Assembly (NCBI RefSeq): GCF_000012325.1
Contig: NC_003910.7
Span: 1,922,001-1,986,000 of the forward strand
DNA: 64,000 nt
Direction: 5' to 3'
Source: Colwellia psychrerythraea 34H
Lineage (GTDB): Bacteria > Pseudomonadota > Gammaproteobacteria > Enterobacterales > Alteromonadaceae
In this document: positions 20,269 through 29,619 of the stretch, one piece after another
How the letters are laid out: each line of letters begins with the position of its first letter
How positions within the stretch are numbered: the first letter of the stretch is position 1
The notes under the pieces: model-generated
The model's database searches: none
Told to the model about the DNA's origin: nothing
Seen by the model: only the letters and a program-made list of their open reading frames with translations
Translations under genes and position numbers: made by a program

Positions 20269-21409
20269 TAATACCTCCCGCGATGTAAACACCGGTAAAG
20301 GTTTGATTTAAATGGGTGCCATTAATGTGTTCACCATAGGTATTAAATCCAGCAATGTTGTACTTAGCATTTAATTTTTTTACTTTATTTTCTAAGCCTT
20401 TTTGTTCGATTTCTAAGCGTCTTAAAAAACAATCGCAAGCGAGTACTAATTCTGGTTTTCCGTAACGGTGTGAAATCTCATCTAACTTTTGAGTCACGGG
20501 ATCAAATATGTCACCCATTTCTACCGCAGTGAGTACAATGCCAACATCTACAGCGCAGTAGAATGTGAGGCTTAAGTCAGCTTCATTCACTTTTTGAATG
20601 GAACGAATATAGTATTGACCGCCGACTTTTACGGCTAAAGGATTGAGCGAAAACACTTCAGGACTCAAATCCTTTAAATCCATATTTAATAACTTTGCAT
20701 ACTCAAGCGCAGCAGGTTCAGCATTTAATTCATAGACCGTTCTACTATCAGCATCTGCGCTTGTCACCACTAATTTTTCCGTCGGTAGTGCTATATGATG
20801 ACAATTAAAAACCTCGAAAGATAACGTGGTGTTGACCATAATGACAATAGCGGCATTTTGATAAAAATTACCTTGATAATAGACATGGGTTTTCGCTAAG
20901 TTAATATCATCTCCAGCAGAGCCGCCAAAGTGTGGAATACCTCGGGTCGCAGAGTTTAGGGTAACCAGGAATTGTTCTTCGTTTGAGGAAAGCCCATCGA
21001 GTAAGGTAAGTAAAAAACTGTTGTTTTTAATTGCGGTTAAATCTCGTGATTGACAATCTTCTACTAACTCATTTATGGTTGATTGTGCATTGATCGTATC
21101 GAACTTTTCCATCGACTCGATAAGTTGGGCACTAATAGCAAAGTAGTCACTAGAAAAGCCTATGGCAACAATAGAATGTTGCTCGTACCCTTGCTGTGTT
21201 ACTTCTCCTGCCGTAGTACAACCCACAATTTTAGTTTCTTTGAAGGTATCTTCCATCGTTTTTGCAAGTGTATCGAGCGCATAAGTTGAGGAGCAATAAA
21301 ACAGCACAAAGCAGATATTGTCTTGATTAAGTTGTTGGTACAATTCCTGGCTTGCAAGGAAGGGATCAGTGGCATTACTGACCGCGGTAATTGTTTTAAT
21401 TGTACTCAT
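20261..21409 (-). CDS. FIST-domain sensor, NosP-like
   Basis: A 382-residue soluble FIST_N plus FIST_C protein (for example the GCTTAGEVTQQGY and FGGSAGDDINL segments). In P. aeruginosa the FIST protein NosP binds NO through heme and inhibits the kinase NahK encoded beside it. The same pair, in the same order and overlapping by 8 nt, occurs here, so NO sensing is the best hypothesis; heme binding cannot be read from the sequence. The ATG follows an AGGAAT ribosome site. A MITE-like repeat starts only about 13 bp upstream of the start codon, so the promoter lies in or beyond that repeat. Confidence 0.8.
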   Translation of the reverse strand: MSTIKTITAVSNATDPFLASQELYQQLNQDNICFVLFYCSSTYALDTLAKTMEDTFKETKIVGCTTAGEVTQQGYEQHSIVAIGFSSDYFAISAQLIESMEKFDTINAQSTINELVEDCQSRDLTAIKNNSFLLTLLDGLSSNEEQFLVTLNSATRGIPHFGGSAGDDINLAKTHVYYQGNFYQNAAIVIMVNTTLSFEVFNCHHIALPTEKLVVTSADADSRTVYELNAEPAALEYAKLLNMDLKDLSPEVFSLNPLAVKVGGQYYIRSIQKVNEADLSLTFYCAVDVGIVLTAVEMGDIFDPVTQKLDEISHRYGKPELVLACDCFLRRLEIEQKGLENKVKKLNAKYNIAGFNTYGEHINGTHLNQTFTGVYIAGGINE

Positions 21410-21421
21410 ATAATTCCTATT

Positions 21422-21704
21422 GGCAGCCTAGGGGGTGCTGACCTTTCGCGGTTAAGTTTTGTTCGAGGTAAAAGCATTTTAATCACGGCGAGTAGTGTGT
21501 AGCCTAGTCATTCTACGCAAACATTACTCAACAAAGAATAAAACGCTTTTAGCCGAACCCTTCGGGCAGCGTTTGTTGGTCATTTTTACGGCGTTATCGT
21601 CTTTTTATGTAGATAAACTACATTACAAAGACTCTGCCTTGTATAAACACCAAACAAAAAGCTGCAAAAGTAATCTCAAAAGATCAGCAGCCCCTAATGC
21701 TACC
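21422..21704. repeat. MITE-like intergenic repeat upstream of the NosP-like gene
   Basis: A non-coding element of about 283 bp with imperfect inverted ends: GGCAGCCTAGGGGGTGCTGA at the left and, read on the other strand from the right, GGTAGCATTAGGGGCTGCTG. Inside are a hairpin AAACGCT...AGCGTTT around the CCCTTCGGG core (near 21540-21575) and the small palindrome ATGTAG-ATAAA-CTACAT (near 21608). It looks like a miniature inverted-repeat element. The rest of the 447-bp gap to 21856 is AT-rich with no gene seen. Confidence 0.6.
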
Positions 21705-21856
21705 TGATACATTTTTAAAATGAATGAAATATAGAATAACCATATTTACCCTAATTTGCATGTGCTAACTTTGCTATTAACACGCTAACTTATAAGTAAT
21801 TTTCTACACATTGTCTGAAAAAATATTATTGAATACTCTTGATCGCATTACTTTCA

Positions 21857-24004
21857 TTAAAGCTGATTTATAAAATCAGTATTGGGTGTTACGACGACCG
21901 CTTTTCTTTTTTTCGAATACTTATCTACGACACACTCATTTGGGTCTTTGATGGTAACTAAGCATTCCAAGCATTGAATACACTCACCATAGTCAATAGA
22001 ACCGTCTTTATTGATGGCATCAATACCACACTTTTTATTACGGCATAGTTGACAAGGTGTACCACACTCTTGACGTCGTGTTAGCCATTTGAAAAGTGGG
22101 TATCGGCCAATAACCGCAAGTCCTGCACCTAACGGGCACAAATAACGACAGTAAACTTTGTGAATCTTTAGGCTAAGCGCAAGCAGTAATACGACATACA
22201 AGACAAACGGCCAATAACGCACGAAATTGAGCGTGATACTGGTTTTGAAGGGTTCAATTTCTGCGAGCTGCTCTGCAAGTGTGAGTGAATAAAATGAACT
22301 ACCAACCAGTAAAACTAGCACCACATATTTTATTTTTTGTGCATTTTTATGGTGTTGAGGTTTTATTTTGATTTGTTTTATTTTGAGTTTACTCGCCACT
22401 AACGCGGCAAACTCTTGTAATGCACCAAAGGGACACAGCCAACCACAGAACAAACCTCTTCCCCAGAGGAAAAGGCTAATAAAGACAAATACCCATAAGA
22501 TAAAAATTATCGGGTCAAGTAGGAATACATTGATATTAAAACCTTGCCAGATTGATAAGAACAAGGTGTAAATATTGACCACTGATAATTGGCCTTGCGC
22601 ATAAAATCCTATAAAAGCAATGACAAAGATTAATGAGGCAAATCGAATTCTGTGAGTGGTTTTAGCATTTTTGGCGAGTGTTTCTTGTTTGATAAATACC
22701 CAAACCAAAAAGATAAGGTAAATGCTAAGTATAATGATATCAGTGCTACGACTTATCCAAATTTTCAACCACAAAGGCCTATTTTCTTCCAAGTTAATCT
22801 CGGGCTCTTTATGAATAAATAAACTGTCAGGTAAGGTGTTATTGATAGTAAAACTGTGTTGTTGCTTAGATAAAAACGATTTGTTGTAACTCAGCATTAA
22901 CGATAAAGAAAATTCTTTGTTTAACTCAAAACCCGATTGAGACTTTATTCTAAACACCTTAATTTCATTGAAGTCAGGCACGGCGAGCGAAAATGACGGA
23001 TCGTAGAAACTGTAAAAGTCGATATCTCGAATATCAACTGGCAGAGTCGCTTGTTGTGCACTTAAACGGTTAGGCACTGTTTGTGGGATAAAGTCTTCAC
23101 TAACAAAATGATATTCACCGCCACTAAACATCATTAAGGCGTGTTCACCGGGTTTTAAACTCTCGAGCAAACGCTGGTATTCTTGTTCACCTAATAAATT
23201 TTTACCAATGATAGGAATATTGACGAAGGCAAAGTATAAGTCGATAAACTCATCTCCTTCTTCACTAATTTGGTTAATTTCATCGGCTAAATTTGTCGGT
23301 GATGTTTTGGTCATTGTGAGTGCTTGCTCACGGGTAAGCTGCCAATGTTTAATGAGATTTTTGTTAACGAGTTCTTCAAACGTAAGTGTTTGATAGTAGT
23401 CGGGGTTGATGCTGGTTTGTGATGGCGCCACAAAGCCGGATAATCTTTCACGTGCGACTTTAAGTGCTGAAGCGGTAATGGTGTCGTTGATTACTAGTAC
23501 TGATATTGTTGCGCGTGTGACGCCGTCAATATAGGTTGCATCAAGAGACGTTTTAGCGCGAGCGTTAACAATAAATCGTTCCTTAATTGAATGCCCTTGA
23601 TATTGTTTGATGAATTTAAACATAGGCTGTTCGCCTAAACCGTGCAAAAAAATCGGTTCATTGTGGGCGAGTATTTTTAAACCAGTAAAAACGCCTTGGG
23701 TATCAATACCGATTAACAGGTTAATTGTTTGACCAGAAAATCCAATGAAATTGACAAAATCATCTGATTCAAAAACATAACCCAGTAGTTCATTCAATTG
23801 ATAAACAGGAGTTACGGCAATTTTTTTATCTATAGGGCCTACACGTGTGGCACTAGGAAAGAGTTGAGCTACTTCATCGGAGATTGCGGTGACATTGGCA
23901 TGAGTGGTTGTATTAAGAGCAACAGAATAAAAGGAGGTTGTTAACATTAAAAGTAGGCTAAGGAGAAGCCATGTTTTTAGGTTTTTTAATTGTTTAAAAG
24001 GCAT
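21857..24004 (-). CDS. NosR/NirI-like membrane flavo-iron-sulfur protein
   Basis: A 715-residue inner-membrane protein. A signal segment is followed by a periplasmic FMN-binding domain whose flavinylation-type motif is D160-G-V-T-R-A-T166 (compare SGATxxT). A membrane domain then carries two CxxxCP motifs (GLFCGWLCPFGA and YCRYLCPLGA), and the C-terminus holds ferredoxin-type cysteines (CGTPCQLCRNKKCG, CIQCLEC). This is the NosR/NirI architecture, associated with electron supply or regulation in denitrification and related periplasmic systems. No nosZ or nir genes are nearby; it sits between the NosP/NahK pair and the alcohol oxidation genes, so its role here may be electron transfer for that pathway. 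Partner unknown. Confidence 0.82.
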   Translation of the reverse strand: MPFKQLKNLKTWLLLSLLLMLTTSFYSVALNTTTHANVTAISDEVAQLFPSATRVGPIDKKIAVTPVYQLNELLGYVFESDDFVNFIGFSGQTINLLIGIDTQGVFTGLKILAHNEPIFLHGLGEQPMFKFIKQYQGHSIKERFIVNARAKTSLDATYIDGVTRATISVLVINDTITASALKVARERLSGFVAPSQTSINPDYYQTLTFEELVNKNLIKHWQLTREQALTMTKTSPTNLADEINQISEEGDEFIDLYFAFVNIPIIGKNLLGEQEYQRLLESLKPGEHALMMFSGGEYHFVSEDFIPQTVPNRLSAQQATLPVDIRDIDFYSFYDPSFSLAVPDFNEIKVFRIKSQSGFELNKEFSLSLMLSYNKSFLSKQQHSFTINNTLPDSLFIHKEPEINLEENRPLWLKIWISRSTDIIILSIYLIFLVWVFIKQETLAKNAKTTHRIRFASLIFVIAFIGFYAQGQLSVVNIYTLFLSIWQGFNINVFLLDPIIFILWVFVFISLFLWGRGLFCGWLCPFGALQEFAALVASKLKIKQIKIKPQHHKNAQKIKYVVLVLLVGSSFYSLTLAEQLAEIEPFKTSITLNFVRYWPFVLYVVLLLALSLKIHKVYCRYLCPLGAGLAVIGRYPLFKWLTRRQECGTPCQLCRNKKCGIDAINKDGSIDYGECIQCLECLVTIKDPNECVVDKYSKKRKAVVVTPNTDFINQL

Positions 24005-24043
24005 GTTAACACCTGAATAAATTGTCGTGAGCTGTATAAAAAA

Positions 24044-24079
24044 AATGAGTGTCGCTTACTTTATAAAGGGACACTCATT
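24044..24079 (-). terminator. Terminator of the aldehyde dehydrogenase gene
   Basis: AATGAGTGTC (24044-24053) pairs with GACACTCATT (24070-24079); on the minus strand the stem is followed by a run of seven or more T. It lies just beyond the stop codon of the aldehyde dehydrogenase. Confidence 0.85.
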
Positions 24080-24109
24080 AACCTGGGACTTAAAAATTAA
24101 AATAGACGC

Positions 24110-25630
24110 TTAAAAGAAACCTAAAGGACTTGTGCTATAGCTTACTAATAAGTTCTTAGTTTGCTGATAATGATCAAGCATCATCTTGTGAGTTTCGCGA
24201 CCAATACCTGATTTCTTATAACCACCAAAGGCAGCATGAGCAGGATATAAATGGTAACAGTTAGTCCACACTCGTCCTGATTCAATGCCACGACCCATGC
24301 GATGAGCAAGGTTAGCATCACGCGTCCAAACACCAGCACCTAAACCAAAAGCAGTATCGTTAGCTATTTGTAGGGCTTCTTCAGCATCTTTAAAGGTAGT
24401 AACAGAGATAACCGGTCCAAAAATTTCTTCTTGGAAAACTCGCATTGAGTTATTACCTTTCAAAATAGTTGGTTGGATGTAGTAACCCGTTTCAAGTGAA
24501 CCTTCCAAGCTTTCAGCGCTACCGCCAGAAAGTACAACAGCACCTTCGTCTTTACCTATTTGTAGGTAACCTTGGATTTTATCATACTGTTCTTTAGACG
24601 CTTGTGCACCAACCATAGTGTTAACATCAAGTGGGTTACCACGAACGATATTTTTGGTTTTCTCAAGCACTTTTTCCATAAACACATCAAAAATATCTTC
24701 TTGTACTAGTGCACGAGAAGGACATGTACATACCTCACCTTGGTTAAAGAAACCTAAAGCAAAACCTTCAGCACATTTATCAAGGTAGTCATCTTCAAAT
24801 TGAGTGATATCACTAAAGAAAATGTTTGGTGATTTACCACCAAGCTCTACTGTAGAAGGGATTAAGTTTTCAGCAGCACATTTCAATATATGTTGGCCAA
24901 CAGGTGTTGAACCAGTAAAGGCAATTTTACCAATACGCGTACTAGTTGCTAGTGCTTCACCAGCTTCTTTACCGTAACCATTAACAATGTTTAAAACACC
25001 ATCAGGTAATAAGTCAGCGATCAACTCCATAAATACAAGAATACTTGCAGGTGTTTGCTCAGCTGGTTTAAGAATAATACAGTTACCAGCAGCAAGTGCT
25101 GGAGCTAATTTCCATGCAGCCATTAGCATAGGAAAGTTCCACGGAATTATTTGACCAACAACACCGATAGGCTCATGGAAGTGATACGCAACAGTATCGT
25201 CATCTATTTGTGAAAGAGTGCCTTCTTGAGCACGGATACAACCAGCATAATAGCGGAAATGATCAACCGTTAATGGAATATCAGCGTTGAGTGTTTCACG
25301 TACTGGTTTACCATTATCCCAAGTTTCAGCTACTGCTATTAACTCAAGGTTTGCTTCAATACGGTCAGCAATTTTTAATAAAATGTTTGAACGATCTTGT
25401 ACTGAGGTTTTTCCCCATGCCGTTTTTGCAGCATGAGCAGCATCAAGTGCTAACTCAATATCTTCAGCGCTTGAACGTGGTATTTCACAAATTGCTTCGC
25501 CGGTTACAGGGGTGGTATTGGTAAAATAATTTCCCTTTACTGGAGCAACCCATTTACCGCCGATAAAATTTTCATATTTAGGTTTAAAAGAAACGACAGA
25601 ACCTTCACTGCCTGGGTTTGCATAGATCAT
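24110..25630 (-). CDS. exaC: NAD-dependent aldehyde dehydrogenase, ExaC/AldB-like
   Basis: Cytosolic aldehyde dehydrogenase of 506 residues that would oxidise acetaldehyde (or another aldehyde) to the acid. It has the NAD-binding [21 protein letters not shown] stretch in two parts, the FTGSTPVGQ loop, the catalytic glutamate in VELGGKSPN, and the catalytic C301 in [12 protein letters not shown], identical to the AldB/ExaC group. It lies downstream of the quinoprotein alcohol dehydrogenase, the arrangement of ethanol-oxidation clusters, so it completes alcohol to acid conversion. Its own promoter region carries one of the three copies of the 16-bp motif discussed below, and it ends in a strong terminator. 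Confidence 0.9.
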   Translation of the reverse strand: MIYANPGSEGSVVSFKPKYENFIGGKWVAPVKGNYFTNTTPVTGEAICEIPRSSAEDIELALDAAHAAKTAWGKTSVQDRSNILLKIADRIEANLELIAVAETWDNGKPVRETLNADIPLTVDHFRYYAGCIRAQEGTLSQIDDDTVAYHFHEPIGVVGQIIPWNFPMLMAAWKLAPALAAGNCIILKPAEQTPASILVFMELIADLLPDGVLNIVNGYGKEAGEALATSTRIGKIAFTGSTPVGQHILKCAAENLIPSTVELGGKSPNIFFSDITQFEDDYLDKCAEGFALGFFNQGEVCTCPSRALVQEDIFDVFMEKVLEKTKNIVRGNPLDVNTMVGAQASKEQYDKIQGYLQIGKDEGAVVLSGGSAESLEGSLETGYYIQPTILKGNNSMRVFQEEIFGPVISVTTFKDAEEALQIANDTAFGLGAGVWTRDANLAHRMGRGIESGRVWTNCYHLYPAHAAFGGYKKSGIGRETHKMMLDHYQQTKNLLVSYSTSPLGFF

Positions 25631-25793
25631 ATATCACCTCGTATCTAGACCAGCCAGAGTAAAACTCTTTTCCGTGGCCCTGTTTATATTTACTTTGATA
25701 CTTATCAAATTGATAACTACCAAAGCGTTCTTTCATGTATCCATATTAGTAGCAGTACGGCAAGTACACTATTCTCCCTTTGCATAGAAAACA

Positions 25794-25809
25794 TCATACT
25801 TTAGAATGA
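25794..25809. promoter_or_regulatory. Shared 16-bp motif, copy 1 (upstream of aldehyde dehydrogenase)
   Basis: TCATACTTTAGAATGA on the plus strand. It matches, with the pattern TCATACTWWAKRATGA, the copies upstream of the alcohol dehydrogenase and of the cytochrome c genes. It is 164 bp upstream of the aldehyde dehydrogenase ATG. Confidence 0.55.
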
Positions 25810-25871
25810 GTTGATTTAAATTCTGTTGAAGTGTTGTTTTAACCAATTGAAAGTATAGGTTTTTAAAACAA

Positions 25872-25903
25872 AAAAGGCTTTTGAATAAATTCAAAAGCCT
25901 TTT
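25872..25903 (-). terminator. Terminator of the quinoprotein alcohol dehydrogenase gene
   Basis: A perfect 14-bp stem, AAAAGGCTTTTGAA (25872-25885) with TTCAAAAGCCTTTT (25890-25903), loop of 4 nt, followed by T residues on the minus strand. It separates the alcohol and aldehyde dehydrogenase transcripts. Confidence 0.9.
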
Positions 25904-25919
25904 GATAAGATTGTTTACA

Positions 25920-27683
25920 TTATTTAGGTAATTTAAACGTCCACACACTACCACCTTGGTTTAAGTGCTTGATACGCTTAGCAACATCACCGCCCCATAA
26001 AGGTACAGCGCCACCCCAACCAGATAAAACTGAAAGGTATTGTTCGCCATCCATTTCCCAGGTGATCGGTGAACCAACAATGCCTGATCCGGTATTAAAC
26101 TTATATTTAACTTCACCCGTCTTAGCGTCAAGACCTAATAAGTATCCTTCAGGGTTACCGGTAAATACTAAGTTACCAGCAGTAGCCAATACGCCACCCC
26201 ATAATGGAGCATAGTTATTATAGCGCCATACAACTTCACCTGTTTTAGGGTCGATTGCTTTTAATACACCAATATAGTCTTTATTAATCGCTTTTATAGT
26301 AAAGCCAGCACCTAGATAGGCAGCGCCTTTTTTATAAGCGGTCGGCTCATTCCAAATATCCATTTCCCATTCGTTAGATGGTACATAGAATAACTCAGTG
26401 TCTTGACTGTAAGCCATTGGCATCCAGTTTTTACCACCTAAGAAAGCAGGGGCGGCAACAACTGTGCTACCTTTATTACCATCTTTTGACTTGCTTGGAT
26501 CCGTAGGTCTATTACTGTCGATATAAATAGGGCGACCGTTTTTATCAAGTCCTGAAGCCCATGTTTGTTTATCAACAAATGGGAAACCTCGAATGAAATC
26601 ACCATTTTCACGATTAAGTACATAGAAGAAACCGTTTCTGTCAGCCGTTGCTGCAGCTTTAACGGTTTTACCATTTTGTTTATAGTCGAAAGAAATCAGC
26701 TCGTTAACACCATCAAAATCCCAACCATCATGTGGCGTGGTTTGGAAATGCCAAACAATTTTACCAGTATCAGGATCAATAGCTAAACGTGATGATGAGA
26801 AAAGGTTATCACCTGGACGTAAATGAGAGTTCCATGGTGCAGGGTTACCAGTACCAAAGAATAATAAATCAACATCGGCATCATAAGTACCGCCTAACCA
26901 AGGCGCCGCTCCGCCTGACTTCCAAAGTTCTGCTGGCCATGTTTGTCCTGGTTTGCCACCAGAAATACCATTATCAACTTTTTTGCCATTTTTCCAGATG
27001 TAGCCCATATGGCCTTCAACTGTTGGGCGTTCCCAAACTAGTTTGCCATTGGTAGCATCATAAGCTCTTACTTTACCTACTACACCAAATTCACCACCGG
27101 CAACACCTGTGATGACTTTACCTTTAACAATAATAGGAGCAGCTGTAATTGAATAACCGGCTTTATAATCTTCTACTTTCTTTTTCCAAACGACTTTACC
27201 TGTGTCTTTATGAAGCGCGACTAGTTTTGCATCAAGCGTAGCAAAAATAACTAGGTCGCCGTATAACGCGGCACCACGGTTGATAACATCACAACAAGGC
27301 ATAATACCATCAGGTAATCTTGCATCATATTGCCAAAGTTCGTCACCAGTATGAACGTCTATAGCATACACACGAGAGTAGGAGCCAGTAATATACATGA
27401 CGCCATCTTTGACCATAGGCTGAGATTCTTGACCACGCTGTTTTTCGCCGCCTAATGAGAATGACCACACTGGACGCATTTCTTTAACTGTGTCGATATT
27501 TATTTTATCAAGAGGGCTGTAACGTTGTCCTCTTAGACCAAGTCCATAGGACACAACATCATCAGTTGTCATTTGGTCATTGGCAATATCTTTATCGGTT
27601 ACTTCAGCACTTGCTATGCCGGTTAACGCTAAAGAAACTGCCATGGATAATGACAATACCTTTGTTTTACATGTTGTTATCAT
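25920..27683 (-). CDS. PQQ-dependent alcohol dehydrogenase, predicted lanthanide type
   Basis: A periplasmic quinoprotein alcohol dehydrogenase of 587 residues: a signal peptide cut after ALTGIASA, then an eight-bladed propeller. Family marks are the vicinal disulfide [26 protein letters not shown], and the active-site segment [12 protein letters not shown]. In it D322 is the catalytic aspartate and D324 is the second aspartate that distinguishes lanthanide-dependent enzymes (XoxF, ExaF, PedH) from calcium enzymes, which have Ala, Ser or Thr there. Electrons should pass to the cytochrome c encoded nearby. The substrate, ethanol or another alcohol, cannot be settled from sequence. Its upstream region has the shared 16-bp motif; PQQ biosynthesis genes are not in the window. 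Confidence 0.92.
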   Translation of the reverse strand: MITTCKTKVLSLSMAVSLALTGIASAEVTDKDIANDQMTTDDVVSYGLGLRGQRYSPLDKINIDTVKEMRPVWSFSLGGEKQRGQESQPMVKDGVMYITGSYSRVYAIDVHTGDELWQYDARLPDGIMPCCDVINRGAALYGDLVIFATLDAKLVALHKDTGKVVWKKKVEDYKAGYSITAAPIIVKGKVITGVAGGEFGVVGKVRAYDATNGKLVWERPTVEGHMGYIWKNGKKVDNGISGGKPGQTWPAELWKSGGAAPWLGGTYDADVDLLFFGTGNPAPWNSHLRPGDNLFSSSRLAIDPDTGKIVWHFQTTPHDGWDFDGVNELISFDYKQNGKTVKAAATADRNGFFYVLNRENGDFIRGFPFVDKQTWASGLDKNGRPIYIDSNRPTDPSKSKDGNKGSTVVAAPAFLGGKNWMPMAYSQDTELFYVPSNEWEMDIWNEPTAYKKGAAYLGAGFTIKAINKDYIGVLKAIDPKTGEVVWRYNNYAPLWGGVLATAGNLVFTGNPEGYLLGLDAKTGEVKYKFNTGSGIVGSPITWEMDGEQYLSVLSGWGGAVPLWGGDVAKRIKHLNQGGSVWTFKLPK

Positions 27684-27902
27684 TGTTATTTCCTCTCGGG
27701 TTGTAAATTTGGTTAAAGATATTCTTCTCTATTTACCCACGCTACCTGAAACACTAATATTCATGTAGTTTGGCTATACCTTCCTGCATAACGTCAATGA
27801 ATTTACATGTCGTCTCGCGACATCAGTAAAACAATTAAGCAGGCTATAACGATATTAAAACGTCTCTATTTACTTCTCTATTACACGGCAGTAGCGTTTT
27901 TT

Positions 27903-27918
27903 TCATCATTTAGTATGA
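27903..27918. promoter_or_regulatory. Shared 16-bp motif, copy 2 (upstream of alcohol dehydrogenase)
   Basis: On the minus strand TCATACTAAATGATGA, 220 bp upstream of the alcohol dehydrogenase ATG and just beyond the stop of the XoxJ-like gene. It differs from copy 3 at one position. Confidence 0.6.
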
Positions 27919-27957
27919 TGAAAAAGGATGAGTTTGAACGCTGTTCATTACTACTCG

Positions 27958-28851
27958 CTATTTATCACTCACTGAGTACAGGTTAGGAGTTTGGTAAACA
28001 GCGTGGTGTTGATCAAATATTTTCTTCATTTGTCCTTGGCTTACCATAGCCTCGACAATATCAGCAATGGCGTAACCTAATTGGCGATAGTCACTCTTGA
28101 CCGCCATGCCTATATCCCATTGTTGTTTACCTAACATTGGAAAAGCATTCGTTGCTAACTGATAAGTAGAAGAATCAAGCTGATGTTGGTAATGACTCAC
28201 CTGACTGCGAAGTCCCATGACAGCATCAATTTTCTGTTCAGACATTGCTGAAATAGCTAAGGCTAATGAAGGGAACTGTTTGGTTTTATTGCGCATTCGA
28301 CCATTGAAGACCGATAGAAGATAAAATTGTGGAATGGAGTCTACTTCGACACCAATGTCATGATATTGAAAGACGGCCATGGTGCTAACATCGTCGATTT
28401 TTTTAGCATTAAAAACGATTTTCCATGACTCGGTATGGTAGGGAGCGAACATGTGTACCTGTTCATGTACTCGTTCACCAATATCGTCACGCAGCTCAGA
28501 ATATGCTTTATCGTAGGGAACTCTAAGCATTAAATCTGCAACACTGCGTTTAAGGAAATGTCCTTTCCATAAATTATTGCGTAAGTCATCCTCAACATTT
28601 TCATCAGCGGTTACCCACCTAAAATGAAGTGTTACGCCTAACTGTTTGGCAATATGTTTGGCGACTTCAATATCAATGCCCTTTGCTTCTCCGTTTTCTT
28701 GGTATGAAAACGGGATGAAATCGCTATAAACAGCAACGGTGATTTCATTGCTTTCAATAATATCATCATAAGATCGCGCAAAAGTTGTTGAGCAAAATAG
28801 ACTACAACAACTTAACCACAAAAATAGATAATAAAATTTATTCTTCATCAC
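27958..28851 (-). CDS. XoxJ/MoxJ-like periplasmic binding protein
   Basis: A 297-residue exported protein (signal peptide through SLFCSTTFA) with a type-2 periplasmic solute-binding fold (ITVAVYSDFIPFSYQENGEAKGIDIEVA in family alignment, IGVEVDSIPQFYLL, MAVKSDYRQLGYAIADIV). Such proteins accompany quinoprotein alcohol dehydrogenases as MoxJ/XoxJ and are thought to help activate the apo-enzyme rather than import a solute. Its first 14 nt overlap the end of the cytochrome c gene, so the pair is translationally linked. Reading as an ordinary amino-acid binding protein is possible but less consistent with the context. Confidence 0.78.
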   Translation of the reverse strand: MMKNKFYYLFLWLSCCSLFCSTTFARSYDDIIESNEITVAVYSDFIPFSYQENGEAKGIDIEVAKHIAKQLGVTLHFRWVTADENVEDDLRNNLWKGHFLKRSVADLMLRVPYDKAYSELRDDIGERVHEQVHMFAPYHTESWKIVFNAKKIDDVSTMAVFQYHDIGVEVDSIPQFYLLSVFNGRMRNKTKQFPSLALAISAMSEQKIDAVMGLRSQVSHYQHQLDSSTYQLATNAFPMLGKQQWDIGMAVKSDYRQLGYAIADIVEAMVSQGQMKKIFDQHHAVYQTPNLYSVSDK

Positions 28852-29278
28852 TTACTGACTCTAACCAAGTACGAATAGACCATAGTGCTTCTTGATTTAA
28901 ATGCTCTGTCATTTTCGGCATGTAAACAGCACCATTACGCACCGCGCCATTTTGTACACGATAAATAAACCACTCATCGCCATCAAAATCTGCTGGTAAT
29001 TGACGTAAATCAGGAGCAATACCGCCAGATATTCCGCCTAAACCATGACAGCGAGCGCAATTTTGGTTATAGGCTGATGCTCCAACGCGTAAAATTTCTG
29101 TCATTACTTCGCCATCTTTTGTGCGGTAAGGGTTAGTGTCTTCCCATTCTTCGCCTAAGGTCGGTAATGTTGAGGTGTTTATTGCTTGTGGGGTCACAGG
29201 GCCGTGAGCCGCTACGCCAAATGAACATATTGATATGAATGCAATTAAATGGCTGCGGCCTAAGTTAAGTTTTATCAT
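28838..29278 (-). CDS. Periplasmic cytochrome c, electron acceptor of the alcohol dehydrogenase
   Basis: A 146-residue exported mono-heme cytochrome c. It has a signal peptide, the heme motif CARCH in YNQNCARCHGLGG, and a distal methionine candidate in YMPKMTEHL. The length and the GLGGISGGIAPDLRQLP segment resemble the cytochromes that take electrons from PQQ alcohol dehydrogenases (ExaB, PedF, XoxG type). It is the first gene of a unit with the XoxJ-like gene and has the shared 16-bp motif 106 bp upstream. Confidence 0.85.
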   Translation of the reverse strand: MIKLNLGRSHLIAFISICSFGVAAHGPVTPQAINTSTLPTLGEEWEDTNPYRTKDGEVMTEILRVGASAYNQNCARCHGLGGISGGIAPDLRQLPADFDGDEWFIYRVQNGAVRNGAVYMPKMTEHLNQEALWSIRTWLESVSDEE

Positions 29279-29619
29279 CGCTGTGTACCTTCTTTCACGT
29301 GAAAATTGTGGTGTTTAATTCTGATAGAACCATCTTAACGAGGTTAGGGCGCTTCAAGAATTGTACTTTAGCGCGGTTAAGCCTCATCCTTTAGTATGAA
29401 TTTAAGGATAGAAAACTGCATAATTTATTTTATTTTGTTATATATCAATTCATTATGGTGTTTTATTGGAATACTTAGCTTTTTAACTTTATGAGATTTT
29501 TCTATATGCTTATAAAGATAGAAGTATTTTAAGAATGCATGAATGCATGAATCAGTGTGAAGTGGTTAGCTACACATCAGTTGAATGATAGTTATTGAAT
29601 TTTATTAATTGGGGTTGCC
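29279..29619. promoter_or_regulatory. Divergent promoter region with shared 16-bp motif, copy 3
   Basis: This 341-bp gap separates the cytochrome c gene from the ABC binding-protein gene. At 29384-29399 the minus strand reads TCATACTAAAGGATGA, copy 3 of the shared motif. Near 29533-29550 there is a tandem repeat of GAATGCAT. No open reading frame is apparent. Confidence 0.6.

Noticed and set aside
21470..21710. Small protein-coding frames within the repeat upstream of the NosP-like gene
   Set aside because: They lie within palindromic repeat sequence, lack a ribosome site and show no protein-like composition.
21857..24004. Nitrous oxide reductase regulator NosR in the strict sense
   Set aside because: The architecture fits the family but there is no nosZ, nosD or nosF nearby, so I keep the call at NosR/NirI-like.
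27958..28851. Ordinary amino-acid ABC transporter binding protein
   Set aside because: No matching permease or ATPase is adjacent, and it overlaps a quinoprotein cytochrome gene, as XoxJ/MoxJ proteins do.
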